From Kuafuiihalomonas sp050331295 (GTDB lineage: Bacteria; Myxococcota; Kuafuiibacteriia; Kuafuiibacteriales; Kuafuiibacteriaceae): a stretch of 64,000 nucleotides of DNA. The DNA lies in assembly GCA_050331295.1 (NCBI GenBank), contig JBHJGZ010000008.1, forward strand, positions 186,001-250,000, given 5' to 3'. Below the pieces are notes generated by a model. The model was not told the origin of the DNA and did not search any database. It was given only the letters and a program-made list of their open reading frames with translations. Positions 24,208 through 33,846 of the stretch are shown piece by piece. How positions within the stretch are numbered: position 1 is the first letter of the stretch; each line of letters opens with the position of its first letter. Made by a program: the position numbers and the translations under genes.

Positions 24208-26442
24208 TCAGATGGAGGCGATGATGCGGTTGAGGGTCGGGCTGGGCCGCATCGCCCGGTCGGCCTTTTCCGCGTCGGGGGCGAAATAGCCCCCGAGGTC
24301 CACCGAGCCGCCCTGGGCCGCGTTGAGTTCCTCGAGGATTCGGGCTTGTTCCGCTTCGAGGGCCTGGGCGACCGGCTCAAAGTGGGCGGCCACCTGGGCG
24401 TGGTCGGATTGCGCGGAGAGCGCTTGGGCCCAGAAAAGGGCCAAGAAATAGTGGCTGCCTCGATTGTCCAGCTCGTTGACACGTCGAGACGGAGACTTGT
24501 TTCGACCGAGATACTGCTCGGTTGCCGTGTCCAGGCACCTCCCCATCACGCGGGCGGTCGGAACGTCGAAGCGGTCCGCCAGATGCTCGAGAGCTGCGGT
24601 GAACGCGAGGAATTCGCCAATGGAGTCCCAGCGCAGGTGACCTTCCCTCATGAATTGCTGGACATGCTTCGGCGCCGAGCCTCCGGCGCCGGTCTCGAAA
24701 AGACCGCCGCCTTCGATCAACGGGACTATCGACAGCATCTTCGCGCTGGTTCCGATCTCTAGGATCGGGAACAGGTCAGTGAGATAGTCTCGAAGCACGT
24801 TGCCGGTGACCGAGATGGTGTCCTTTCCGGCGCGGGCACGCTCCAGCGAGTAGACCGTGGCCTCCCGCTGAGAGCGAATGCTGATGTCGAGGTCGAAGAT
24901 GTCATAGTGCTCGAGGTAGGCAGCTACCTTCCGAATCAGTTCCCGATCGTGTGGTCGGTCTTCGTCGAGCCAGAAGACGGTGGGAATGAGGGTGGCCTGG
25001 GCTCGAGTCACGGCCAGCTTTACCCAGTTCTTTATCGCCGCATCCTTCACCTGGCACATTCGCCATATGTCCCCCGCTTCTACCTGATGCTCGATCAAGA
25101 GCTGGCCGGTGTCGTCAACCACCCTGACCGTTCCGTCGTCAGCGAGCTCGAACGTCTTGTCATGCGAACCGTACTCTTCGGCCTGCTGAGCCATCAGCCC
25201 GATGTTTGAAACGCTGCCCATCGTCCGCGGGTCGAATGCGCCGTGCTCTTTGCAGGAGCGAATCACCTCCTCGTACACTGACGCGTATGTGCTGTCCGGA
25301 ATGACCGCCTTCGTGTCTTCGAGTTGTCCGTCCGCATTGTACATGCGCCCCGAACTTCGAATCATCGCCGGCATGGAAGCGTCCACAATCACGTCGTTCG
25401 GAGCATGAAGGTTGGTGATGCCACGGTCCGAGTCGACCATGGCCAGGGACGGGCCTCGTCTCAGAGTTGCTTGAATGTCGTCTTCGATCTCCTTTCTCTT
25501 TTCTTCTGAAAGATGGTGAAGGCGATCGAGCAAGTCGTGAAAACCGTTGTTCACGCAGACGCCGAGTTGCTCGAATGTGGCTTCGTACTTTTCGAAGAGG
25601 TCTTTGAAATACACCCGCACTGCATGTCCAAACATGATCGGGTCCGAGACCTTCATCATCGTTCCTTTGAGATGAAGCGAGAGCAAGGTCTCGCTTTGGC
25701 GAGCCGCCTCGAACTCGGTGGCGAGGAAGTCCAGGAGTGCTCGCCGGCTCATGAAGGTGGCATCGATGATTTCTCCGTCTTGAATCTGTAGACCGTCCTT
25801 CAACACGGTCACCGTCCCGGCTGGGTCCACGTGCTCGATTCGAACCTTGCAAGCTCGGTCCATGGTCATGGACACCTCATTCGACCGGAAGTCGCCACCG
25901 GACATGGTTGCAACGTGGGTGCGAGAGTCAGGAGACCAATCTCCCATGCTGTGGGGGTGTTTGCGCGCGTGCTCCTTGACCGCGTGGGGTGCTCGGCGGT
26001 CCGAGTTGCCCTGCCGAAGCACCGGGTTCACCGCGCTCCCCTTGACCCGCTCATAGACCGCCAGCGTGTATCGCTGCTCTTCGGTCCGGGGATCATCGGG
26101 AAAATCAGGAAGCTCGAAACCTTTCCGCTGGAGCTCGAGAATCGCGGCCTTCAGCTGAGGAATCGAAGCGCTGATGTTGGGGAGTTTGATGATGATGGCT
26201 TCGGGGCGTTTGGTGAGGGCGCCCAGGTACGCGAGCTCATCGGAGCGTCTCTGGTCCGCGGGCAGCCGGTCCGAGAACGCAGCGAGGATGCGACCCGCTA
26301 GGGAGATGTCTCGCTTTTCGAGCCGGATCCCTGCCGGATGCGCGAAGGCCTCCCAGATCGGGAGCAAAGAGTAGGTGGCCAACGCAGGAGCTTCGTCGGT
26401 GTGGGTGTAGATGATGGTCGGCGGCGTCCTGGTCTCAATCAT
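24208..26442 (-). CDS. icd: monomeric NADP-dependent isocitrate dehydrogenase
   Basis: The 744-residue protein matches the monomeric IDH family (IDH-II), which oxidatively decarboxylates isocitrate to 2-oxoglutarate with NADP in the TCA cycle. Seen in the sequence are the N-terminal TIIYTHTDEAPALATYSLLP, the IIKLPNISASIPQL and NPVLRQGNSDRRAP segments (substrate and metal site), LHLKGTMMKVSDPIMFGH, and SARE-like loops later. Length equals the family's usual about 740 residues. It is divergent from the dienelactone-hydrolase gene, with 201 bp between the two that should hold both promoters. Confidence 0.96.
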   Translation of the reverse strand: MIETRTPPTIIYTHTDEAPALATYSLLPIWEAFAHPAGIRLEKRDISLAGRILAAFSDRLPADQRRSDELAYLGALTKRPEAIIIKLPNISASIPQLKAAILELQRKGFELPDFPDDPRTEEQRYTLAVYERVKGSAVNPVLRQGNSDRRAPHAVKEHARKHPHSMGDWSPDSRTHVATMSGGDFRSNEVSMTMDRACKVRIEHVDPAGTVTVLKDGLQIQDGEIIDATFMSRRALLDFLATEFEAARQSETLLSLHLKGTMMKVSDPIMFGHAVRVYFKDLFEKYEATFEQLGVCVNNGFHDLLDRLHHLSEEKRKEIEDDIQATLRRGPSLAMVDSDRGITNLHAPNDVIVDASMPAMIRSSGRMYNADGQLEDTKAVIPDSTYASVYEEVIRSCKEHGAFDPRTMGSVSNIGLMAQQAEEYGSHDKTFELADDGTVRVVDDTGQLLIEHQVEAGDIWRMCQVKDAAIKNWVKLAVTRAQATLIPTVFWLDEDRPHDRELIRKVAAYLEHYDIFDLDISIRSQREATVYSLERARAGKDTISVTGNVLRDYLTDLFPILEIGTSAKMLSIVPLIEGGGLFETGAGGSAPKHVQQFMREGHLRWDSIGEFLAFTAALEHLADRFDVPTARVMGRCLDTATEQYLGRNKSPSRRVNELDNRGSHYFLALFWAQALSAQSDHAQVAAHFEPVAQALEAEQARILEELNAAQGGSVDLGGYFAPDAEKADRAMRPSPTLNRIIASI

Positions 26443-26643
26443 GGCTGGTTCCGCGAGGTTTTCGCGTCACCCAAGGTGCGGCGGACGCGGCGACACGTCC
26501 AGGCCCTCGAGACGGGAACTCGGAGGGCCTTGTCCGGAAGTCCATTTCCGCACCAGGGTTAACACGAATCTGCGTTCGAAAGCGCTCTTGTTTCCCCGCG
26601 GTGGCCATGGCTCGTCGCCGAGCCTCCGGGTAAGGGGCGGTCC

Positions 26644-27444
26644 ATGCGCACGATGATGGCTCTGCTTTCTTATTCGCTGTTGGGCATGGTCACCGCTCCG
26701 GCTCACGCCAAGGTCGAGACGCGAGAGGTTCGCTACGAAGCGGACGGCATTGAGATGAAAGGTCTCCTCGCGTGGGATGATGCGCACGAGGGTCAGAGAC
26801 CGGGCGTGTTGGTGGTCCACGAATGGTGGGGCCACAACGACTATGTCCGGTCTCGCGCGAGGCAATTGGCCGAGCTCGGCTATGTTGCCTTCGCCCTCGA
26901 CATGTACGGCGACGGCAAGACCGCCGACCATCCAGACAAAGCAGGTGCTTTTTCCAGCGCGGTCTTTTCGGACCTCGATGGTGCGGAGGCCCGCTTTCGC
27001 GCGGCCAAGGACGTGTTGACACAAGATCCGCACACGGATCCCGACAACGTGGCGGCCATCGGGTACTGCTTCGGGGGGGGCGTGGTCTTACACATGGCTC
27101 GTCGAGGTCTCGACTTGGACGGAGTGGTCAGCTTTCACGGTTCATTGGCGACCGAGAAGCCCGCTCGTAAAGGCGAGGTGAACGCCAAGATCTTGGTGGC
27201 CCACGGCGCCGATGACCCTTTCGTCAAGAGTGAGACCATCGAGGCATTCAAGGAAGAGATGAAGAACGCGGGCGTGGACTATCGCTTCGTCTCTTACGAT
27301 GGCGCGGTACACGCGTTTACGAATCCTGGTGCCACGGAACTGGGAAAGAAGTTCAACCTTCCGCTGGCATACGATGCCGAAGCCGACCAGAAGTCTTGGA
27401 GTGCGATGAAAGCGTTCTTTCAGGACATATTCACAGCCGACTAG
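26644..27444 (+). CDS. exported dienelactone-hydrolase-family protein
   Basis: A 266-residue protein with a signal peptide (cleaved near AHAK, residue 23). It has the DLH alpha/beta-hydrolase fold. The nucleophile is Cys in IGYCFGGGV (about residue 141). The acid is Asp in LVAHGADDPFV and the base is His in DGAVHAFTNP. EWWGHNDYVR near the N-terminus matches the family's oxyanion region. Dienelactone hydrolase opens the lactone ring in chlorocatechol breakdown, but exported homologues act on unknown esters. The last four bases overlap the convergent PA14 gene. Confidence 0.9.
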   Translation: MRTMMALLSYSLLGMVTAPAHAKVETREVRYEADGIEMKGLLAWDDAHEGQRPGVLVVHEWWGHNDYVRSRARQLAELGYVAFALDMYGDGKTADHPDKAGAFSSAVFSDLDGAEARFRAAKDVLTQDPHTDPDNVAAIGYCFGGGVVLHMARRGLDLDGVVSFHGSLATEKPARKGEVNAKILVAHGADDPFVKSETIEAFKEEMKNAGVDYRFVSYDGAVHAFTNPGATELGKKFNLPLAYDAEADQKSWSAMKAFFQDIFTAD

Positions 27445-30400
27445 CGAATCGACAGCTTCTGGATCTTCGCGCCGGGCGGCAACACCACCCGGACCGAATG
27501 GAGGCCCACATACATCCTCTGATTCGCGGTGACATCCCCTCCCTTTGATTCGACCTCGATGGGCGCGCCGTCGATGAAGAGCCGAACGTTGTTCAGCCCG
27601 GAGCCCGAGATCTGGATGGTCCGGTCAGCCGCCTCGTCCGCTCGCACCAGAAAGCTGGCCCAACCCGAGCGGCCATCGGTGTCCTCGGATGCTTCGGCGC
27701 AGCCTTGAAGGATGCCCAACGTCGCTGCACGCGCTTTCGGCGGGGACACCGACCAATGGGCGTCGTCCGCCGAGAGTTCGGCTGGGATCGCGTTTCCGAA
27801 CTCGACCTCCGGCTGCGGACGCAAGGTGAAGGTCCGAATGCTCTTCATCACCGAATAGTCCCCAGCATGCTCGAAGTCATGGTCGGGAAAGAAGCGATGC
27901 ACACCCCAGACTTGAAGGAAGCCATCCATGGCCAAGAAGCGGTCGATCGCTTGGTCGTTCAACTCGACTGTTCCGGGGTGAAGGTACTTTGCCCAATTCT
28001 GCATGGGCTGCTGCTTGAAGTCGCCACCGACGGACCACCCTGCCTCGTATCCGACGACCTGCAATCCAAAGCTTCGTGCGAACGTCGCCTTCTTTCTCAG
28101 CTTCTCCTCGAGTGCCTCGGACTTGGCTTCCAGACCGATGGCCTCCCCTGAATCGAATCCGCTGTCGACGAGGGCGTCGACGTCCCGAACCTCGATTTGG
28201 TCTAGGGCAACGTATCGGTCCTCCGGAGAAAGGCCCTGGAATGTGAAGGTGCGCTGTCCTGGCGCATCCACTTCGAAGACCAGACTTCCGTATTCTTCAC
28301 CCAAGGACGTGATGTTTCGAGCGTATCCTTCGATCGTGGCCCTGGAGCCCGGGAGGATCCGATTCTGCTCGACCGGGCCCAGCGCCTTCTCGCCGATCAG
28401 GATCTGAAAATTGGCAAGGCGCATCCTCGCCTCTCCCGCCGCGCGAAAGGCGATGGCGAAACGACCTGGTCGGTCGAATCTCAAAGTCTGGCTGATCGAA
28501 GACGACCCGAAAAGAAACGCTGCTTGGTTCCCTTCTTCAGGGACCGGAGCATTCTTCAGCGGACCGACCGCATCGACTTTTGACTCGACCCGGTAGATTC
28601 CGGCGTTCCCGGTGAACTTCCACCCGGACTCGGCTGGACCTCTCTTTGCGGTTTGATTCGAGAGATCCGGACTCTCGAAACTGCCATTGCTGAACTTGAT
28701 ATCGTCCTGCTTCCCTTTGGGATTTCCCACTCCATAGTACGTAGCTCCCCCCGACCCCCATATGTGATAGGCTGGTGGATGCGGCTCGTTCACGAACCGA
28801 CCTCCGACGTTGTTGAAGTAATCGTCGATGAAGCGAAGGCTGATCGACGCGGTTCCCTGTCGGTCGTCGTACTGGTACAGGACGAGGGGCCGTACTCGGT
28901 CGAACTCGTCCTCGAAGACGTTCCGAAAGATCTGACTGGCTCGAACGGTCCGCAGGGCGTGCCATCGGCGTACGCCCACGATTTCGCCCGGCTTGTCGAT
29001 GGCGCCATCGAAGTTGATGATTTTCCAGTCCTCGGATTGTGCTTTGGCCGACTCTTGGGCTGCCTGGCGGGCCAGCTGAGTCGATTTGAAGGCCCAGTTC
29101 CAGATCTCGTTGCCCACCTCAAAGTACACCTTCAGATTGGGATTCAATGGAGGGTAGGCTGGCGTCGAGACCGGCTTTGTGTACGGCTCACGGCCGTCGG
29201 AGCCGTACTGCAGCAGCAGCGCCACTTTGTTCAGATAATCATCGTCCACCAAAACCGGTAAAGTCAGATAGAGGTCCTTACCAGTCTCGTTCGCCAACAT
29301 GATGAGGCTTTCATAGTTTTCACGGAAGTCTTTTTGAAAGAAGGCGTAGCCAGGCAAGATACGGTCCGACCACGTGCGTTCCTCACCATGGTTGGCCGCG
29401 CCTAAATACCTGAGTGTCGTATGGTGACGAGCGATGGCCTCCGCCATGGGTCGATAGACGACGGAACCGACGGGGTGTACCTCGTTGGAGCCCTGGGAAA
29501 TGGGACGCATCAGCTGGATATCGGTGACGCCAGCACCGGATTTTCCGCTTCCCCGACTGGTTTCAGTGAAGCGTGCGAAGATCCTGGAACCCTCGAGGAC
29601 CATGTAGGCGCTCGTCGTATTGGTCTTCTTGTCATATCCAACCCCCCGGGGGAGCGTCCCCCCGTAGGTCTTGTTCCCTACCCTGAATCGACTACCGGAT
29701 TCACAGCAGACCAATGCGACTTGAGCTTTCCCCTTGAAGCGAAGCAGATATGTTCCGGCGAGGACCGGTAGACCGCCACCCGGATACTCGCCGATAACCA
29801 ACTGGAAGTTGTCCTTCGTTGGCCATCCACGCACATCGACGTCCCGCTTCTGATCACTGTACCGAATCTCGCGTATCCGGTCCGCGAAGATGGTCCCGTA
29901 CCACGATGCGATGTTCAAGCCACTGGACACGACCGGCGCAACGACCTCCTCCCGAAAATGCTCGCTCGACCACGAGAGCTGACATCTGGCTGCGCCACGC
30001 GCGTGTTGGTATTCGACCTGGATGTCGTAGAGCTTGCCTTCGGTGAGTTCCACTTGCGCGCTCAGGCCGCCGTCTTTGCTTTCGAACTCCTGCTGTTTGT
30101 CTGCCCCTTGGATGCCGATCGTCAGCGCCACGTTGCCGTCGGCTCGAAGCTTGAAAGTATGAGCGCCGCTGAATCGAGGATTGAGCTGGCCCTTCCACCG
30201 GACCGAAAACTCATCCCGCGGAAAGTCCTTGAATCCCGGAGTATGCGAGCCTCCGATCGGCCTCAGCTTGCCCCAGTCGAAATCGATTCTGACATCGTGC
30301 CGAGTGAACGCAGGATCACCTTCGAAGGAGGAGTTCGGGAAGTACATCCCTTCGATGCCATGCTCGGCGAAGCCTCCTCCCAAGGCTTCTCGATGGTTTG

Positions 30401-30482
30401 CGAAAGAAGGAGACGAAAAAACGGTCGAGGCGACCCCGATGAGCCATGTGGCTCGAAGAATCGCCTTCTTACGACTGAACAT
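27441..30482 (-). CDS. exported PA14-domain protein with glycosidase-like core
   Basis: The 1013-residue protein begins with a signal peptide (cleaved near FAN, residue 29). Residues about 45-180 form a PA14 domain (carbohydrate binding; VRWKGQLNPRFSGAHTFKL). A TIM-barrel-like part follows; VYFEVGNEIWNWAF near residue 455-470 looks like the acid/base GNE motif of clan GH-A glycosidases. Residues about 610-770 resemble a galactose-binding beta-sandwich (NGSFESPDLSN start, QTLRFDRPGRFAIAFRA). A second barrel part and a C-terminal strand domain close the chain. It is probably a secreted or surface polysaccharide-degrading or -binding protein. The second catalytic Glu could not be assigned. Confidence 0.78.
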   Translation of the reverse strand: MFSRKKAILRATWLIGVASTVFSSPSFANHREALGGGFAEHGIEGMYFPNSSFEGDPAFTRHDVRIDFDWGKLRPIGGSHTPGFKDFPRDEFSVRWKGQLNPRFSGAHTFKLRADGNVALTIGIQGADKQQEFESKDGGLSAQVELTEGKLYDIQVEYQHARGAARCQLSWSSEHFREEVVAPVVSSGLNIASWYGTIFADRIREIRYSDQKRDVDVRGWPTKDNFQLVIGEYPGGGLPVLAGTYLLRFKGKAQVALVCCESGSRFRVGNKTYGGTLPRGVGYDKKTNTTSAYMVLEGSRIFARFTETSRGSGKSGAGVTDIQLMRPISQGSNEVHPVGSVVYRPMAEAIARHHTTLRYLGAANHGEERTWSDRILPGYAFFQKDFRENYESLIMLANETGKDLYLTLPVLVDDDYLNKVALLLQYGSDGREPYTKPVSTPAYPPLNPNLKVYFEVGNEIWNWAFKSTQLARQAAQESAKAQSEDWKIINFDGAIDKPGEIVGVRRWHALRTVRASQIFRNVFEDEFDRVRPLVLYQYDDRQGTASISLRFIDDYFNNVGGRFVNEPHPPAYHIWGSGGATYYGVGNPKGKQDDIKFSNGSFESPDLSNQTAKRGPAESGWKFTGNAGIYRVESKVDAVGPLKNAPVPEEGNQAAFLFGSSSISQTLRFDRPGRFAIAFRAAGEARMRLANFQILIGEKALGPVEQNRILPGSRATIEGYARNITSLGEEYGSLVFEVDAPGQRTFTFQGLSPEDRYVALDQIEVRDVDALVDSGFDSGEAIGLEAKSEALEEKLRKKATFARSFGLQVVGYEAGWSVGGDFKQQPMQNWAKYLHPGTVELNDQAIDRFLAMDGFLQVWGVHRFFPDHDFEHAGDYSVMKSIRTFTLRPQPEVEFGNAIPAELSADDAHWSVSPPKARAATLGILQGCAEASEDTDGRSGWASFLVRADEAADRTIQISGSGLNNVRLFIDGAPIEVESKGGDVTANQRMYVGLHSVRVVLPPGAKIQKLSIR

Positions 30483-30501
30483 TGCTCGAGGATGGCGGAA
30501 C

Positions 30502-31320
30502 TCAGACCCTCTCGCAAGGCGTGCCGGGGTTGAGGGCCAGAGCCATCAAGCTCACACCGATAGGAAGATTGTGCCGCACCAACCATCGATTCTCCAATTC
30601 GAGCAGGACGCGAAGGCTGCTGTTGAGCCACGTTGGAGGCATCTGAAAATCGGGAGGGGAATCGTGTTTGCGACGAAGACGCTGCGCCGTACGCGCCGTG
30701 GCGATGGGGGCGAACAGGGTGGAGTTCCATCCCGAGAGGCGGGTCAACTCGAACCCGGCTCGACGAATTGCATGCGTGAGGGTCCGCCTTTCGTATCGTC
30801 GTCGGTGATGATTTCGCTCGTCGTGCAGACTCCAAAGAAAGGGATGCGCCGGCACGAAAACGATGAGCGCCCCTCCGGGGATCAGGACCCGACGCCATTC
30901 CCGGAGGGCGCGGACGTCGTCGTCGATGTGTTCCAGCACGTCGGAAGCGATGACGGTCCCAATCGACCCATCCGCTACATTGAGTTGATCGGCGGCGCCC
31001 AGTACCACGTCGATTCCACGGCGTTGGGCGTGGGCCACGGCACGATGAGAGACATCGATCCCTCGGGCGGTGAAGCCGCGTTGGGCAAGGGCTTCCACCA
31101 GACGTCCCCCCGAGCAGCCGACGTCCAGAACGGGATCTGTCCCCCAACCCGCCTCCATCAGACGGAGAATCGCGTCACGGCGCCCAACGCTCCACCAGTG
31201 GCCGCGTTCGACATCGTGGTACGTGGTCTCGAACTCCTCTTCCACGGGTGCTCCGCGCCGGGTATCGCAGATTCGGCCGTGTTTCGACGCATGGATCGAG
31301 CGGGCATGGCCGTCTTTCAT
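30502..31320 (-). CDS. class I SAM-dependent methyltransferase
   Basis: About 272 residues. The Rossmann-fold methyltransferase core has motif I VLDVGCSGGRLVEAL, an acidic loop GIDVSHRAVAHA and the IASDVLEHIDDD motif with the usual hydrophobic strand after it. HWWSVGRRDAIL before motif I and GGALIVFVPAHPFLWSLHD later fit COG2226/Methyltransf_11-type enzymes common in surface-sugar and quinone loci. The substrate is unknown. The start is uncertain: ATG at 31318-31320 was taken, while GTG at 31243-31245 would give the bare domain and the frame reaches 31398. It is divergent from the GT4 gene. Confidence 0.85.
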   Translation of the reverse strand: MKDGHARSIHASKHGRICDTRRGAPVEEEFETTYHDVERGHWWSVGRRDAILRLMEAGWGTDPVLDVGCSGGRLVEALAQRGFTARGIDVSHRAVAHAQRRGIDVVLGAADQLNVADGSIGTVIASDVLEHIDDDVRALREWRRVLIPGGALIVFVPAHPFLWSLHDERNHHRRRYERRTLTHAIRRAGFELTRLSGWNSTLFAPIATARTAQRLRRKHDSPPDFQMPPTWLNSSLRVLLELENRWLVRHNLPIGVSLMALALNPGTPCERV

Positions 31321-31367
31321 GACCCGCGTTCCGTCGCGGCTGGGATGATCCCTGGTTCGGAGGGCAG

Positions 31368-32555
31368 GTGATGGTGGTCTCGTCCTCCAGGTTTGCATCC
31401 TCCAACTTCGATCGGCCCAGGATCATTCATGTCCTCCTTCCCCGAGCCGAAACTCTGCGACCGGTTCTCGAATACGCTTGGAACGGAGCGGCAGCGGTAG
31501 GGGCCGAGGTTTGGATTCCGGTTCCTGCTCGGCCAGTTCGGAGGCCGCACCGCTGGTGGGGACGCATCACCGGTCGCCGACGGTACCCTGCCGACCTCGA
31601 GGGGGCTTTGGAGCGCCTTCGCCCAACACCTCGACTCATCCCGTACCTGCCTGTTCCGGGGCGCTCACTCCAGTCTGCAGCGGCAGCCGTCGCCCTGAAG
31701 CTCAGGAGGTCGAATCCGGCTTCACCGACCGTGCTTCAAGGTTCCATCCTGGATGAGGGAGGTTATGTTGCGGTTCAGGCTGGTCGATGGATGGGTGTTC
31801 CGACCGTGGCGGTCGCCCACGGCAGTGACGCCGCTCGGCTCGCGAGTCCGGGCCCGTATTCGGGGCCGGCCGCTCGGGGCCTGTTCGCGGTGCACTGGAG
31901 CACGCGACTGCTGGCGGTTTCGAACCATGTGGCCAGGCCTCTCCGTCGACTGGGCCGAGAGGTGGAAGTCGTCCCGTTCGCTGGCTTTGCCGACGCATTC
32001 CCACTTCATCCTCCACCGCCCGGCCCTCCATGGCGCCTCCTGTTCGTGGGACGAGTCGGGCCCGCCAAAGGGTTCGATCTTCTCCTGGCGGCGCTGCGTT
32101 TGATACACCGACGCCCCTGGCGGCTCGAGGTCATCGGACCGGCGGAGCGGGGTTACGATCCCATTCGCGCCATCGAGGCTTCTGGGTTTCCGAAGAGGGT
32201 CCGGTGGTCGGGAGCACGCCCGCAAGCCGAGGTCGCGGAAGGCTTTCGGGCGGCCCACGCCCTGGTCTTGCCAAGTCGGGCGGAGGGGCTGGGCAACGTG
32301 GCGGTGGAAGCGATCCTGACCGGACGTCCCGCCCTGGTGTCGGCGGTGGGAGGCCTTGTCGAGATCCCAGGAGCGATCCAGGTCCGAGACCGTCACCCGA
32401 GCGCGTGGGCCACAGCCCTTTCAAATCTCATGGACGGGCTGCCTGAATGGAGGCCGGAGCCATCGCGCCAGGCCGTGCTGCCCCTCACATGGGAGCGCCA
32501 GGCGCCGCGGATGGAACACATCTACCGCGGTTTGCTTCGATCTCAAGGGATGTAG
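31368..32555 (+). CDS. GT4-family glycosyltransferase
   Basis: The 395-residue protein has the two Rossmann-like domains of a GT-B enzyme. The C-terminal half shows RLLFVGRVGPAKGFDLLLAAL and WRLEVIGPAERG, then ALVLPSRAEGLGNVAVEAI, where the EGLGNVxxEA motif holds the nucleotide-sugar-binding Glu. The N-terminal half carries the acceptor domain with TVAVAHGSDA. It transfers a sugar from a nucleotide donor during glycan or lipid-glycan synthesis; the specific sugars cannot be read. It is divergent from the methyltransferase gene and is followed at 33 bp by the VWA gene. Confidence 0.9.
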   Translation: MMVVSSSRFASSNFDRPRIIHVLLPRAETLRPVLEYAWNGAAAVGAEVWIPVPARPVRRPHRWWGRITGRRRYPADLEGALERLRPTPRLIPYLPVPGRSLQSAAAAVALKLRRSNPASPTVLQGSILDEGGYVAVQAGRWMGVPTVAVAHGSDAARLASPGPYSGPAARGLFAVHWSTRLLAVSNHVARPLRRLGREVEVVPFAGFADAFPLHPPPPGPPWRLLFVGRVGPAKGFDLLLAALRLIHRRPWRLEVIGPAERGYDPIRAIEASGFPKRVRWSGARPQAEVAEGFRAAHALVLPSRAEGLGNVAVEAILTGRPALVSAVGGLVEIPGAIQVRDRHPSAWATALSNLMDGLPEWRPEPSRQAVLPLTWERQAPRMEHIYRGLLRSQGM

Positions 32556-32587
32556 ATCCCGGAGCGAAGTCGTTCGTCTCACCAAGC

Positions 32588-33778
32588 ATGAAAACGACTG
32601 ACCTTCCTTGGTTCACCGCCTTTGCGGGGCTTGGCCTCATGGTCGGCTCCGCCGTCGCTCTCACGTCCTTCAAAGGGGGGATGTTTCATCCCGTCGCGCC
32701 GCAAGTGCCCCAAAAGCCCGCGAAGCCACCACTTCCATCGGCTCCGCAATCTCGGCCCACCATCGAGGTCGCGTTCCTGATGGATACCACCGGCTCCATG
32801 GGGGGGCTCATTCAAGGAGCGAAAGATCGCATCTGGTCCATGGCCTCGAAGCTGATGCAGGGAGACCCGCAACCAAAGTTGCGAATCGCGCTCATCGGAT
32901 ATCGAGACAGCCTCGATGACTACGTGGTCAAGGTGCACGACTTCACCGACGATATGGACTTGGTGCATCAGAATCTGATGGCGTTTCGGGCCGCCGGCGG
33001 CGGCGACACGCCGGAGGCGGTTGCCGATGCGCTCCGTGCTGCCCACGACCTACAGTGGTCCGAAGAGCGAGACGTTCTGCGGTTGGTGTACGTCGTGGGA
33101 GATGCTCCGGCCAAGCCCGTCGCAGGAGGGCCGGATGCTCTCGAATGGTCTCGGCGCCTGAACCAACGGGAGATCGCCGTGGGTGCGGTTCAATGCGGCA
33201 ACATGGCCATGACCACCAGGGCGTTCCACCTGTTGGCTGAGCACGGTGGAGGGGCCTTCGTGAAAGTGGCCCAGGACGGAGGGATGGCGCGGGCTCCGGC
33301 TACGCCATACGATGCCGAGATCGGCGAGCTCGAGCGGGAATCGATGGCTCTGTCGACCTATGGAGGACGGGCAGAAGTCCGCTCCGGGGCTGAACGCAAG
33401 CTGGATGCCGCTGCGGGATTGGCCGCGCCGAGTCTGGCCGACCGAGCGAGCTATTTCGCGAAGAGGAAGGACGTGAAGGGTATGGTCGAGACCGATGCCG
33501 TCGACCTCCTGGCAGACCCGGACAAGGTGGAGCAACTGGCGCCGGCGGAGCTGCCAGAGGATCTGCGAGCGCTGTCCCGTTCGGAGCAGAAGGCTGAGAT
33601 TCAGCGACGGGCGGAAAAGAGCAAGACGCTTCGGAAGCGGGTGATGAAGCTGGTCGAGGAACGGGACGCCTGGCTGCGCGACCACGAGGCGGGGGAGGGC
33701 CGACGGGAAAAAGGTCTGGACGACCACCTGCTGGAGGACGTCGCGAAGCGGTCTCGTAAGGTCGGGATCGCTTACTAG
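32588..33778 (+). CDS. exported or membrane-anchored VWA-domain protein
   Basis: 396 residues. A signal or anchor helix lies at about 5-24 (AFAGLGLMVGSAVAL), followed by a Pro/Lys linker. A von Willebrand A domain spans about 58-260: the MIDAS metal site reads MDTTGSMGG, with the T in GGGDTPEAVADAL and the D in YVVGDAPA. The C-terminal about 130 residues are a charged, Lys/Arg/Glu-rich helix that probably forms a coiled coil. The ATG at 32588 was chosen because it starts the signal; the frame is open further upstream inside the GT4 gene. Metal-dependent binding of a protein or polymer ligand at the envelope is expected. Confidence 0.85.
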   Translation: MKTTDLPWFTAFAGLGLMVGSAVALTSFKGGMFHPVAPQVPQKPAKPPLPSAPQSRPTIEVAFLMDTTGSMGGLIQGAKDRIWSMASKLMQGDPQPKLRIALIGYRDSLDDYVVKVHDFTDDMDLVHQNLMAFRAAGGGDTPEAVADALRAAHDLQWSEERDVLRLVYVVGDAPAKPVAGGPDALEWSRRLNQREIAVGAVQCGNMAMTTRAFHLLAEHGGGAFVKVAQDGGMARAPATPYDAEIGELERESMALSTYGGRAEVRSGAERKLDAAAGLAAPSLADRASYFAKRKDVKGMVETDAVDLLADPDKVEQLAPAELPEDLRALSRSEQKAEIQRRAEKSKTLRKRVMKLVEERDAWLRDHEAGEGRREKGLDDHLLEDVAKRSRKVGIAY

Positions 33779-33846
33779 GTGTCTGACATGATTCGATGGT
33801 CCGGCAGAGCTTGCCGCCGTGAGCCCATTGCGTTCTCTGTGCGGAC

